From Streptomyces sp. NBC_00461 (GTDB taxonomy: Bacteria; Actinomycetota; Actinomycetes; Streptomycetales; Streptomycetaceae), in contig NZ_CP107902.1 of the NCBI RefSeq assembly GCF_036013935.1, positions 2,451,001-2,515,000 on the forward strand: DNA of 64,000 bases. The letters run 5' to 3'. The position numbers and the translations under genes are program-made. The notes below the pieces were generated by a model. It saw only the letters and a program-made list of their open reading frames with translations, made no database searches and was not told where the DNA came from. Positions within the stretch are counted from its first letter, which is position 1, and the number at the start of each line of letters is the position of its first letter. Positions 18,300 to 26,632 of the stretch are shown in pieces.

Positions 18300-18899
18300 A
18301 TGTTGATCGAGCATCGCGGGCGCCGTCCCGTGGTCCCCGAGTCCGCCTACGTGGCGCCGACGGCCGTTCTCTGCGGTGCCGTCACCCTCGGCGAGCGCGT
18401 CCGCGTGCTGCACGGCGCCGTACTCACCGCCGAGGACGGCGAGGTCCGGGTCGGCTCGGACGTCGTCGTCATGGAGAACGCGCTGGTGCGAGGGCGCGCC
18501 GGGCACCCCGCCGTCATCGGTGACGCCGTACTCGTCGGACCGCACGCCCATGTCAACGGGGCGGCCATCGAGGACGAGGTCTTCGTCGCCACCGGGGCCG
18601 CCGTCTTCCCGGGTGCCGTCGCCGGCGCCGGATCCGAGCTGCGGATCAACAGCGTGCTGCAGGCCAACTCCGTACTGGCGCCCGGCACGGTCGTACCCAT
18701 CGGTTGGATCGCGGCCGGAGCACCGTCGGCGCAACTCTTCTCACCCGAGCAACATGACGAACTATGGGCTGTGCAGCGTGAGTTGGACTTCCCGGGCACG
18801 GTCTACGGGGTCGCCCGCGGCACCTCCATGCGGGACATCATGGCGCGCCAGGTCGACTTCTACGGCGCCCATCAACACGACCGCCCCCTCGACCGTTGA
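18300..18899 (+). CDS. Gamma-carbonic-anhydrase-like left-handed beta-helix protein
   Basis: 199 residues; hexapeptide-repeat LbH fold of the gamma-CA/PaaY type, which forms trimers with metal sites between subunits. Potential ligands occur in VLHGAV, VGPHAHVNG and nearby turns. The C-terminal helix (SPEQHDELWAVQRELDF) is typical of the group. Start ATG 18300 follows a perfect AGGAGG. It is 70 bases after the RidA gene and may be co-transcribed. Whether it hydrates CO2 or acts as an acyltransferase is not clear. Confidence 0.82.
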   Translation: MLIEHRGRRPVVPESAYVAPTAVLCGAVTLGERVRVLHGAVLTAEDGEVRVGSDVVVMENALVRGRAGHPAVIGDAVLVGPHAHVNGAAIEDEVFVATGAAVFPGAVAGAGSELRINSVLQANSVLAPGTVVPIGWIAAGAPSAQLFSPEQHDELWAVQRELDFPGTVYGVARGTSMRDIMARQVDFYGAHQHDRPLDR

Positions 18900-18964
18900 T
18901 CACGGCAGACGATGACTACGACTTCGCCTTCGACTACGACCACGACTACTGACGGGATCCGCAC

Positions 18965-19465
18965 TTGCCTGCCGAACCATCCGCAGCTTCCGCACCGTCC
19001 GCGGTGGAACTCCGGCGGGCCGCCTCGGTCCCCGATGCCGACGCCGACGCCTCTGCCGCAGCCGACGTCTGGCTGAGTTCCTTCGCCGCCGCGCTGCCGA
19101 CGGTCGTCAGCCCCCGTTCAGCCGACGAGGTGCGCGGCTACTTCCGGGATGTCGTGGTGCCCCTGCGGGAGACCTGGGTCGCGGACGCCGGGGCAGGTGG
19201 CGGGATCGTCGGGGTGATGGTGCTCCACGACGACGAGCTCTCCCAGCTCTACCTGCAGCCCGACTGGCGTGGGCGAGGCATCGGTGATCGGTTCGTCGCG
19301 CTCGCCAAGGAGCGCAGACCGGACGGGCTCGGTCTGTGGACCTTCCAGGTCAACACGCCGGCCCACCGGTTCTACGAGCGCCACGGCTTCGTCGCCGTCG
19401 AGTACACGGACGGCAGCGGGAACGAGGAGCGGGAGCCGGACGTGCGCTATGAGTGGCAGCCCTGA
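18965..19465 (+). CDS. GNAT-family N-acetyltransferase
   Basis: 166 residues. The acetyl-CoA binding motif A is LYLQPDWRGRGIGDRFV, and motif B is NTPAHRFYERHGFVAVEY. The first 25 residues are Ala/Ser-rich. An in-frame stop lies at 18950, so the start is TTG 18965 or a GTG further in. It overlaps the convergent MBL gene by 19 bases. Substrate unknown. Confidence 0.82.
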   Translation: MPAEPSAASAPSAVELRRAASVPDADADASAAADVWLSSFAAALPTVVSPRSADEVRGYFRDVVVPLRETWVADAGAGGGIVGVMVLHDDELSQLYLQPDWRGRGIGDRFVALAKERRPDGLGLWTFQVNTPAHRFYERHGFVAVEYTDGSGNEEREPDVRYEWQP

Positions 19466-20487
19466 GGGCGGCCCGCAGAGGCCTGCCGCCCCGCCTCCCC
19501 GCCCCTAGTCCGATGACCGGGACCGTGATGCCGGTAGGCCCAGTCAGCCGCCTGTGCCGCGAGCTGGACCAGGTCCGGGTCGCTGTCGTCGCCGTCGAGG
19601 TGGCGGTATTCGACGGCGGTGAGGATGACGATCCGTTCCCGCAGGCCCAGGTGGTCGTAGAACCCGGAGGTGAGGATGTCCGCGGCGGCCTCGCCCGCCG
19701 GGGCGCCCGCCGCGTGGTGGGCATGCACGAGCGCTTCGAGCTCGCGCAGGTAGGTGACGTAGTCGCGTACGTCCTGCGGGCCCATCACCGGACCGTGTCC
19801 GGGGACTACCACCTCGGGGTCCAGGGCGAGGATCGTCTCGGCGGCGGCGGCGATCCGGGCGAGCGGGCCGTTCCAGTGGACGGGGTGGTCGTCGGCGAAC
19901 AGGACGTCCCCGGCGCAGACGACTCCCTGCTGAGGGAAGTGAACGATGAGGTCGCCGGCCGAGTGCGCCGGGCCCACCTCGATCAGTTCGGCCTCGATGT
20001 CACCCACCCGCAGGGCATGCCGGCCGGAGAAGGTGGTGGTGGGCGGGACGGACTCGACGCCCTCGTACGTGTAGCGGCCGAAGTGTTCGCGCGCGTACCA
20101 GCCGAGCGGCTGGTCGGCCGGTGTCTGGTGGGTGAGGAAGTGCATCTGCTGCGGGGAGGGTTCGCGGCAGAGGTGCTCGGCGCTCGCCTTCGTGGCGATG
20201 ATCTCGGCGCCCGGGAAGCAGCCGTTGCCGAAGGTGTGGTCGCCGTTGACGTGGGTGTTGACGATCGTCCGCACGGCCGCGGCCCCCGCGGGCAGGACCG
20301 GCCGGGCGGCGGCGATGAGGGCCTCGGTCATGGGACGGTCGTACGGGGTGTCGACCAGGGCCGCCTGCTCGCCGGAGGTGACGAGCAGACAGTTGGCGAA
20401 GCCCCAGGTGCCCGCGTGGCCCGGGGACCACAGGTGGAGTCCGTCGGCGACCGGGGTGAGTCCGTCGGGAAGGTTCATGCCGTTCAT
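19447..20487 (-). CDS. MBL-fold metallo-hydrolase
   Basis: 346 residues. The metal-binding motif reads NTHVNGDHTFGN, that is HxNxDH rather than the canonical HxHxDH. Later ligands are in GPAHSAGD, CAGDVLFADDHP and VPGHGPV. It is the third gene of a minus-strand operon with the NCS1 permease and the racemase, 15 bases behind the latter. I infer a hydrolase acting in the same catabolic route, for example on a cyclic amide or ester product. A second ATG at 20478 is possible. Confidence 0.85.
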   Translation of the reverse strand: MNGMNLPDGLTPVADGLHLWSPGHAGTWGFANCLLVTSGEQAALVDTPYDRPMTEALIAAARPVLPAGAAAVRTIVNTHVNGDHTFGNGCFPGAEIIATKASAEHLCREPSPQQMHFLTHQTPADQPLGWYAREHFGRYTYEGVESVPPTTTFSGRHALRVGDIEAELIEVGPAHSAGDLIVHFPQQGVVCAGDVLFADDHPVHWNGPLARIAAAAETILALDPEVVVPGHGPVMGPQDVRDYVTYLRELEALVHAHHAAGAPAGEAAADILTSGFYDHLGLRERIVILTAVEYRHLDGDDSDPDLVQLAAQAADWAYRHHGPGHRTRGGEAGRQASAGRPQGCHS

Positions 20488-20502
20488 TGTCGGTGAAGGT
20501 GA

Positions 20503-21225
20503 TCACAGGTTCTGCGGTCGCCCCCACACCCGCCTCTTGCGCTCCGGCGTCGCGTAACTCCCGACCCTGCTCGTCCTCAGCCCCATCGTCACCAGCGACT
20601 CCGCCAGCTTCACCGCCGCCGCGACCCCGTCCACCACCGGCACCCCGAGCTTCTCCCCCACCACCTGCTGCAGTCCGGTCATCCCGGCGCACCCGAGCAC
20701 CAGCACCTCGGCGCCGGCCTCCAGCGCCCGTTCGGCCGCCGTCAGGAACGCCGCCTCCGTGCGGTCGGCGTCCCCCAGATCGAGAACTCCAAGACCAGTG
20801 CCGACCACCGCGGCGCAGTTGCGCCCCACCCCGGCCAGCTCCAGGCTGTCCTCGATCTGGCCGCAGGAGCGCTCCAGTGTCGTGACGACCCCGTACCGCC
20901 GGCCCAGTAAGCACGCCAGATGCGCCGCGGCCTCCGTGATGTCGACCACCGGCGCGTCGACCAACTCCCGTACGCCCTCCCGCCCGTGCTCCCCGAAGCC
21001 CGCCATGACAACGGCGTCGTACGGCGGCCCCTCGTACGTCCGCAGCAGATCGATGACGGCCGCGGCCGACAGATAACTGTCGAGCCAGCCCTCCGCCGAC
21101 TCGGGGCCCCAGGTGGGGGTCAGCCCGAGCACGGTGGTGCCCGGGCCTGCTGCGGCCCGGGCACCCCGTACGATCTCCTCGGTCATCTCCTGCGTGGTGT
21201 TGCAGTTGGTGACGACGATCCGCAC
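20503..21225 (-). CDS. Asp/Glu/hydantoin racemase family protein
   Basis: 240 residues. N-terminal NCNTT and the C-terminal catalytic loop VLVLGCAGM fit the hydantoin/allantoin racemase group. The first catalytic Cys of that group is replaced: the loop reads VVMAGFGEHG with Gly where Cys is expected. It may therefore be an isomerase or lyase of the superfamily (maleate isomerase, arylmalonate decarboxylase also belong there). It lies 5 bases behind the permease gene and is clearly co-transcribed with it. Confidence 0.85.
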   Translation of the reverse strand: MRIVVTNCNTTQEMTEEIVRGARAAAGPGTTVLGLTPTWGPESAEGWLDSYLSAAAVIDLLRTYEGPPYDAVVMAGFGEHGREGVRELVDAPVVDITEAAAHLACLLGRRYGVVTTLERSCGQIEDSLELAGVGRNCAAVVGTGLGVLDLGDADRTEAAFLTAAERALEAGAEVLVLGCAGMTGLQQVVGEKLGVPVVDGVAAAVKLAESLVTMGLRTSRVGSYATPERKRRVWGRPQNL

Positions 21226-21230
21226 TCCGC

Positions 21231-22733
21231 TCAGGCCTCCGCAGGCTCGTCGGAAACGGCAGACTCAGCGGACGCAGTCGGCAGAGCGGCCGCGGCCGCC
21301 CGCTCCGACCGGCACAGCAGCGCGTACAGCCCGGCCCCCAGCGCCGTGCCGATGAACCACGAGTACGGGGCCACGTCGCTGAAGGTCTTCACGAGCGCGA
21401 GTACGGCCGCGACCCCCGCCGACGGCAGGAACGCCCACAGGGCCTTCGGGTTGACGCCCTTGCGGTAGTAGTAGCGGCTGCCGGGGCGGGCGTCGAACAG
21501 GTCGTTCACGTCGACACGGCCACGCTTGACCCAGTAGTAGTCGAGCATGATCACGCCGAACAGCGGGCCGAGGAAGGCGCCGAGACCGCCGAGGAAGTAG
21601 TTGACGACCGTGGGGTTGGAGAAGAGGTTCCACGGGGTCACGACCAGGGCGGCGACCGTGCTGATCAGGCCGCCGACCTTGAAGGTGATCTTCTGCGGCC
21701 AGACGTTGGCCAGGTCGTACGCCGGTGAGACGAAGTTGGCGACGATGTTGACGCCCATGGTGGCGACGGCGAAGGTGAACGCGCCCACCACGAGCACCCA
21801 GGTGTTGCCCACCTTCGCCACCAGCTCCGCGGGGTCCGTGATCGCCTCGCCGAACACCTTCAGCGAGCCGGCCGTGACGATCACGGAGACGACCACGAAG
21901 GCGGTCGAGTTGATGGGCAGGCCCCAGAAGTTGCCGCGCCGGACGGTGCGATTGTCCGGTGCGAAGCGCGAGAAGTCGCAGAAGTTGAGCATCAGCGTGC
22001 CGTACGTGGCGAGGATCAGCCCGATCGCGCCGAACCACTGCCGCCACTGCTCGCCCACGGAGACCGGGTGCGGGGTGGACGTGAGCGAGATGCTCCAGTC
22101 GGCCTTCCACAGCACCCACACCGCCAGCGCGATCATCACCAGCCAGATCGCCGGACCGCAGAAGTCCTGGAACTTCCGCACGGATTCCATGCCCTGGTTG
22201 ATGATCAGCGCCTGGATCAGCCACAGCGACAGGAACGACACCCAGCCGAGCGCGTCGAGTCCCAGGAAGGAGTGGTGCGTCCAGGACTCCAGGCCCGGCC
22301 AGGCGGCCAGCAGCATCACGTTGACGGCGACGGAGGCCAGATAGGTCTGGATGCCGTACCACATGATGGCGATCACGGCCCGGATGAGGGCCGGGATGTT
22401 GGCCCCCCAGACGCCGAAGCTGATGCGGCTGACGACCGGGAAGGGCACGCCGTGGCGCTGGCCCACCTTCCCCATCCAGTTCATGCCGACGTAGATGAGT
22501 ACGAAGCCGACGAGCAGGGACGTGAAGACCTGCCACACGTTCATGCCGAGGACGAGCAGACCGGCGGCGAAGGTGTAGTTGCCGAGGTTGTGGACGTCGG
22601 ACATCCACATGGCGAAGAGGTCGAAGACCTTCCAGTTGCGCTTCTCGGCGGGAGCCAGGTCTTCGTTGGTGAGCCGGGGGTCGGGGGTGAACGGTGGGGC
22701 GCCGACGACTTCGGCACGATCGGCGAGGGACAC
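21231..22733 (-). CDS. NCS1-family nucleobase/hydantoin permease
   Basis: About 500 residues with 12 predicted membrane helices, of the NCS1 nucleobase:cation symporter type. Typical family sequence includes NEDLAPAEKRNWKVFDLFA, FPVVSRISFGVWGANIPAL and ANVWPQKITFKVGG. I place the start at GTG 22733 because TGGAGG precedes it; an ATG at 22796 would put the 16-bp palindrome inside the gene. With the racemase and MBL hydrolase behind it, hydantoin, allantoin or a pyrimidine is a likely substrate. Confidence 0.88.
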   Translation of the reverse strand: MSLADRAEVVGAPPFTPDPRLTNEDLAPAEKRNWKVFDLFAMWMSDVHNLGNYTFAAGLLVLGMNVWQVFTSLLVGFVLIYVGMNWMGKVGQRHGVPFPVVSRISFGVWGANIPALIRAVIAIMWYGIQTYLASVAVNVMLLAAWPGLESWTHHSFLGLDALGWVSFLSLWLIQALIINQGMESVRKFQDFCGPAIWLVMIALAVWVLWKADWSISLTSTPHPVSVGEQWRQWFGAIGLILATYGTLMLNFCDFSRFAPDNRTVRRGNFWGLPINSTAFVVVSVIVTAGSLKVFGEAITDPAELVAKVGNTWVLVVGAFTFAVATMGVNIVANFVSPAYDLANVWPQKITFKVGGLISTVAALVVTPWNLFSNPTVVNYFLGGLGAFLGPLFGVIMLDYYWVKRGRVDVNDLFDARPGSRYYYRKGVNPKALWAFLPSAGVAAVLALVKTFSDVAPYSWFIGTALGAGLYALLCRSERAAAAALPTASAESAVSDEPAEA

Positions 22734-22771
22734 GGGGCCTCCAGGGACGGGCGGGACGGAGGACTGCAGCC

Positions 22772-22787
22772 GTTTGGTATACCAAAC
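22772..22787. promoter_or_regulatory. Perfect 16-bp palindrome, probable GntR operator
   Basis: GTTTGGTATACCAAAC is a perfect palindrome 39 bases before the permease start and 91 bases before the divergent GntR gene. Its centre (TGGTATACCA) fits operators of FadR-type GntR proteins. The GTATAC core could double as a -10 element of the permease promoter, so binding would block transcription. Confidence 0.72.
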
Positions 22788-22878
22788 TGCGGTCATGGTC
22801 CCCCCGTCAAGCGTTCGGACCGATGTCGCCATCGTTAACGCTCGGTAAAACAGCCCCGAGGTCGGAGAGGATGGCTCC

Positions 22879-23610
22879 ATGAGTTCCCCCACGAGTTCCC
22901 CCACGATGAAGATCGAGCCTCTGGGCGCGGTCCGCGAGCGGGTCCTGGCCGGCCTGCGGCAGGAGATCATCGCCGGCACCCTCCTGCCGGGCGACCGACT
23001 GGTCGAGCGGGAGCTGGCCGAGCGCTTCGGGGTGTCCCGGGTGCCGGTGCGCGAGGCGATCCGGGCGCTGGTCGCCGAGGGCTTCGTCCACTTCGAGACG
23101 CCACGCCGCACGGTCGTACGCCGTCTCACCCCGACGGACGTCCGGGAACTCTTCGAGCTGCGCGAGGCCCTGGAGGTCTACGCCGCCGGGCTCGCCGCGT
23201 CGCACGCGACACCGGAGGATCTGGCCGAGGCCGAGGAGCTTCTCGGCCGCGCCGCCGCCGCGACCGAGGCCGGGGACGCCGAGGTGATCACCGACATCAA
23301 CAGCCGTCTGCACGACCGCATCATGGCCATGGCGGGCAACAGCCTGCTGACCGAAGCGCTGGAGCCGGTCGCCGGCCGACTGCGCTGGATGACCCGGCGG
23401 AACGAGGAGTGGCCCCAACTCCTCGTCGAACACCGCGAGTTGTACGAGGCGATCGCCTCCGGCGACCCGGACCGCGCCCGCGCGCACGCGCTCGCCCATG
23501 TGCGGACCAACTACCGCTCCACGGTGCGGCATCTGTTCGGTGACACAGAGGACACGGAGGGCGAGGGGAACAAGGGGAACAAGGGGAACAAGGGGGACGC
23601 GGAGGTCTGA
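22879..23610 (+). CDS. GntR-family regulator, FCD (FadR) type
   Basis: 243 residues. The winged helix is at about 15-80 (GDRLVERELAERFGVSRVPV) and the FCD ligand domain at about 85-220, with metal-site residues in SRLHDRIMAMAGN and LLVEHRELYEAI. It is divergent from the permease operon and probably represses it through the palindrome at 22772. The C-terminus ends in a (NKG) repeat from 9-bp DNA units. ATG 22906 is an alternative start. Confidence 0.9.
   Translation: MSSPTSSPTMKIEPLGAVRERVLAGLRQEIIAGTLLPGDRLVERELAERFGVSRVPVREAIRALVAEGFVHFETPRRTVVRRLTPTDVRELFELREALEVYAAGLAASHATPEDLAEAEELLGRAAAATEAGDAEVITDINSRLHDRIMAMAGNSLLTEALEPVAGRLRWMTRRNEEWPQLLVEHRELYEAIASGDPDRARAHALAHVRTNYRSTVRHLFGDTEDTEGEGNKGNKGNKGDAEV
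23563..23598 (+). repeat. Four 9-bp tandem repeats at GntR gene 3' end
   Basis: Units aaggggaac at 23572 and 23581 are flanked by one-mismatch copies at 23563 and 23590. They code the GNKGNKGNKGD tail beyond the FCD domain. Length changes would be in frame and likely neutral. Confidence 0.8.
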
Positions 23611-23621
23611 CGGGCGTCAGG

Positions 23622-24584
23622 TCAGCGGCGGGCGTACCTGTCGGTCGCCGCCACCAGTGCGTCGGCAACTCCGGGCGCCCCCACGTCGTGCCCGACCTCG
23701 TCGACGACGATCAACTCGCTGCCGGGCCAGGCGTGGTGGAGACGCCAGACGGTTCCGAGGAGGTTGCCGAAGTCGAGACTCCCCTGGACGAGGGTGCCGG
23801 GGATGTCCTTGAGCAGGGGCGCGTCCCGCAGGACCACGCCTTGGTCGTTGCCCTCGCCCAGGAAGCAGTCGTTGCCCCAGTAGTGCGTGACCGTCCGGGC
23901 GAAGCCCATGCGGAAATCCGGGTCCTCGAAACGCCGGACCGAGCGCGGCGGCGCGGGAATGATCGCCGTCTCCCAGTCGGTCCAGGCGCGCGCCGCCCGC
24001 GTCCGCACCGCGAGGTCGGGGGACTCCAGGAGGCGGTTGTACGCGGCGGCGAGGTTGCCGTCCCGGTCGTCGGCGGGCAGTTCTGCCAGGAACCGCTCGT
24101 ACGCTTCCGGGAAGATCTTTCCCAGTCCCCTGGTCAGCAGCGCGTGTTCCGCGTCGGCGCCGGTGGCGACCAGGGTCAGGACCAGCTCGGACACCGCCGC
24201 GGGATGCGTCTGCGCGTACCGCAGCCCGAGCACCGACCCCCACGAACCGCCCCACACCAGCCACCGCTCGATCCCCAGGTGCGCCCGCAGCAGCTCCAGG
24301 TCGGCGATGAGATGCGCCGTCGTGTTGACGCTCATGTCGGTGTCGTACGCGCTCGCATGCGGTGTGGACCGCCCGCAGCCGCGCTGGTCGAGCAGCACGA
24401 TCCGGTACATGTCCGGGTCGAAGTAACGCCGGAAGAACGGGCCGCAGCCGGATCCCGGCCCGCCGTGCAGCACGACCGCGGGCTTGCCCCCGGGGTTTCC
24501 GCAGGCCTCCCAATGGATGCGGTTGCCGTCGCCGACGTCGAGCATGCCGTGGTCGTACGGTTCGGTCTCCGGGTAAAGAGGCAT
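23622..24584 (-). CDS. pip: Prolyl aminopeptidase (proline iminopeptidase)
   Basis: 320 residues, alpha/beta hydrolase of family S33. The oxyanion loop HGGPGSG, the nucleophile elbow WGGSWGS, the RGCGRSTPH segment and the terminal VDEVGHD (catalytic His) are all present, as is FFRRYFDP of the family. It removes N-terminal proline from peptides in the cytoplasm. ATG 24584 fits the family N-terminus YPETEPYDHG. Convergent with the GntR gene. Confidence 0.92.
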   Translation of the reverse strand: MPLYPETEPYDHGMLDVGDGNRIHWEACGNPGGKPAVVLHGGPGSGCGPFFRRYFDPDMYRIVLLDQRGCGRSTPHASAYDTDMSVNTTAHLIADLELLRAHLGIERWLVWGGSWGSVLGLRYAQTHPAAVSELVLTLVATGADAEHALLTRGLGKIFPEAYERFLAELPADDRDGNLAAAYNRLLESPDLAVRTRAARAWTDWETAIIPAPPRSVRRFEDPDFRMGFARTVTHYWGNDCFLGEGNDQGVVLRDAPLLKDIPGTLVQGSLDFGNLLGTVWRLHHAWPGSELIVVDEVGHDVGAPGVADALVAATDRYARR

Positions 24585-24621
24585 CCGGGCACCGTAGCCT
24601 CCGTACGGTCGGCCCGTCGCC

Positions 24622-25329
24622 TCATTTCCCGGCCGTCCGGACGGGCAGTCCCGCCGCCTCCCCCGCTCTGCGCAGCACGTCCCGCAGCATCTCGGGGGTG
24701 AGCTTGCCGGTGAAGGTGTTGCGCTGGCTGACGTGGAAGCAGCCGAAGAGGTCGAGGCCGCCGCCGAGCGACACGCGCGTGCCGTGCGCGAAGACGGGCC
24801 GCGGGCGGGGCACCGTCCAGCCGGCCTCGGCGAAGGCGGGCAGCGCGGCCTGCCAGCCGAACGCACCGAGCACGACCACCGCGCGCAGGGTCGGCCGCAG
24901 CAGCCTGAGTTCCTGGACGAGCCAGGGCCGGCAGGTGTCCCGCTCCCTGGGGGTGGGCTTGTTCTCCGGCGGGGCGCAGTGCACCGGCGAGGTGACGCGC
25001 ACGCCGAGCAGCTCCAGGCCGTCGTCGGCGCTGACGGAGGTCGGCCGGTTCGCCAGCCCGACGTCGTACAGCGCCTGGTACAGCACGTCCCCGGAGCGGT
25101 CGCCGGTGAACATGCGGCCGGTGCGGTTCCCGCCGTGGGCGGCGGGCGCGAGGCCGACGATCAGGAGCGGGGCGTCGGCGGGTCCGAAGCCGGGCACCGG
25201 GCGCGCCCAGTACGTCCAGTCCTGGAAGGCCGCCCGTTTCGTCCGGCCGACCTCCTCACGCCAGTCCACGAGCCGAGGACACGCGGTACATCGGCAGACG
25301 CGGGCGTCGAGATCGGCCAAGCTGTCCAT
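24622..25329 (-). CDS. Type-5 uracil-DNA glycosylase (UdgB-like)
   Basis: 235 residues. Four Cys fit a 4Fe-4S cluster: CTACPRL near the N-terminus, HCAPPENKP and the downstream C of RDTCRPW. Active-site motifs are VGLAPAAHGGNRTGRMFTGD and FHVSQRNTFTGKL. Family 5 enzymes remove uracil and other deaminated bases from DNA; the absence of the polar residue of other UDGs in GLAPAAHG is typical. It lies 37 bases upstream of pip on the same strand. Start ATG 25329 follows GGTGGGGG. Confidence 0.9.
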   Translation of the reverse strand: MDSLADLDARVCRCTACPRLVDWREEVGRTKRAAFQDWTYWARPVPGFGPADAPLLIVGLAPAAHGGNRTGRMFTGDRSGDVLYQALYDVGLANRPTSVSADDGLELLGVRVTSPVHCAPPENKPTPRERDTCRPWLVQELRLLRPTLRAVVVLGAFGWQAALPAFAEAGWTVPRPRPVFAHGTRVSLGGGLDLFGCFHVSQRNTFTGKLTPEMLRDVLRRAGEAAGLPVRTAGK

Positions 25330-25402
25330 GCCCCCACCGTAGAACCACCGGACTGGCCGCCGTTGACCTGCGGTCCTGCTCGTCCCGACGCATGCTGGAG
25401 GC

Positions 25403-25624
25403 ATGGACGAGAGCCCCCCTGTCGTCGTGCTTCCGCCGCAGTCGGACGGCGGACGGCGGGTGACGGTCAACGGCGAGCGTGTCGGTACCGCCTACAACCT
25501 CTTCGACGTGCTGGATTTCGTGCATCGCGCGGGCCTGCCCGCCGAGGAGGACCGGGCCGTCGACGACCCCGAGCTGATCGAATGGCGCGGCGGCGGACCG
25601 TATGTGTGGAACAGCACGGCGTAG
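25403..25624 (+). CDS. Small conserved hypothetical protein
   Basis: 73 residues, acidic, no signal peptide or membrane helix. Strong ribosome site (ctggagg) 5 bases before the ATG. The sequence NLFDVLDFVHRAGLP and a terminal RGGGPYVWNS are distinctive, but I do not know a function. Divergent from the glycosylase gene. Confidence 0.68.
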   Translation: MDESPPVVVLPPQSDGGRRVTVNGERVGTAYNLFDVLDFVHRAGLPAEEDRAVDDPELIEWRGGGPYVWNSTA

Positions 25625-25668
25625 TCCCGGGCCGGGCGGGCCGTGCACCGTCGCCCCCCCCGAGCGGG

Positions 25669-26424
25669 CTATTCGCCCTCGCCCCCGATACGTACGACGG
25701 CCAGCGTGATGTTGTCGGGGCCGCCGGCCTCGATCGCGGCCTTCCACAGCTCGAAGGCGGCCCGGCCGTCGTCGTGCTCCCGCATGGCCTCCTCGATCAC
25801 GTCCGTCGGCAGCGGGTCGGTCAGACCGTCCGTGCAGACGAGGTGGCGGACGCCGGGCGCCAGGGGCACGGTCGTCACATGCGGGCGGACGGCACGGTAC
25901 GTGGGAGAGCCGCCCAGGCACTGGGTGACGAGTGAGGTGCTGTGCTGTCCGGGGCGGAGCGGCGGGCTGTCGTCCACGCTCACCTGGCGCAGCCCCTCGG
26001 GCGAGGACGCGAAGACGCGGCTGTCGCCCACGTTGAACACCATCAGTGAGTCGGGTTGCACGACGAGTCCGGCGACGGTCGTCCCCATGGCGGTGAACTC
26101 GCCTCCCGCGTCGCCGCCGGCCGCCTCGTACACGGCGCGGTTGCAATTGTCCAGGGCCGCACGGACGGTGTCCTCGCCCGTCAGGGCGGGGCCGAGCGAG
26201 GCGATCCGGCGGACGACCAGGGCGCTGGCCACGTCGCCGCCGGGATGCCCGCCGAGCCCGTCGGCCACGGCCACGACGAGAGGCCCCCCGAGCGGGAAGA
26301 CCAGGGTCTGCGGGCAGTCGGTCACGGTGGCGCACAGGGTCCACGGTCCGGCGACGAGACTGTCCTCGTTCCGCTCACGGAGCAGCCCGGGATGGCTCAG
26401 CGCACTCACGGCGACGTACAGCAT
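25669..26424 (-). CDS. PP2C-type Ser/Thr protein phosphatase
   Basis: About 251 residues. Metal-binding motifs of PPM phosphatases are all present: RNEDS, VADGLGGHPGGD, MVFNVGDSRVF, CTDGLTDPL and GGPDNITLAV. No membrane or sensor domain is attached. I start it at ATG 26424: the 29 codons upstream to 26511 use rare AGA, AGG, CCA and GCA and look non-coding. Such enzymes reverse Ser/Thr kinase signalling; its partner kinase is not in this window. Confidence 0.9.
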   Translation of the reverse strand: MLYVAVSALSHPGLLRERNEDSLVAGPWTLCATVTDCPQTLVFPLGGPLVVAVADGLGGHPGGDVASALVVRRIASLGPALTGEDTVRAALDNCNRAVYEAAGGDAGGEFTAMGTTVAGLVVQPDSLMVFNVGDSRVFASSPEGLRQVSVDDSPPLRPGQHSTSLVTQCLGGSPTYRAVRPHVTTVPLAPGVRHLVCTDGLTDPLPTDVIEEAMREHDDGRAAFELWKAAIEAGGPDNITLAVVRIGGEGE

Positions 26425-26632
26425 GATCCAGCGCCACCGCCTTCCCGCACCGCGCCGGACCCACCGTCTCAGGCCGGGTGCTGGGCTCCAAGTGTAGTAG
26501 TGGATCGTCATCGCCGCAGGTCAGAGGCGGGTTCCCGGCTACGTCGCCGGGGCGGCCGCCAGATGCCGTTCCTGCGGGCCGCGCACGGAAATCAGTCCGG
26601 CTCGGCCGCTGCGACGGACTAAGGTCGGGGCT

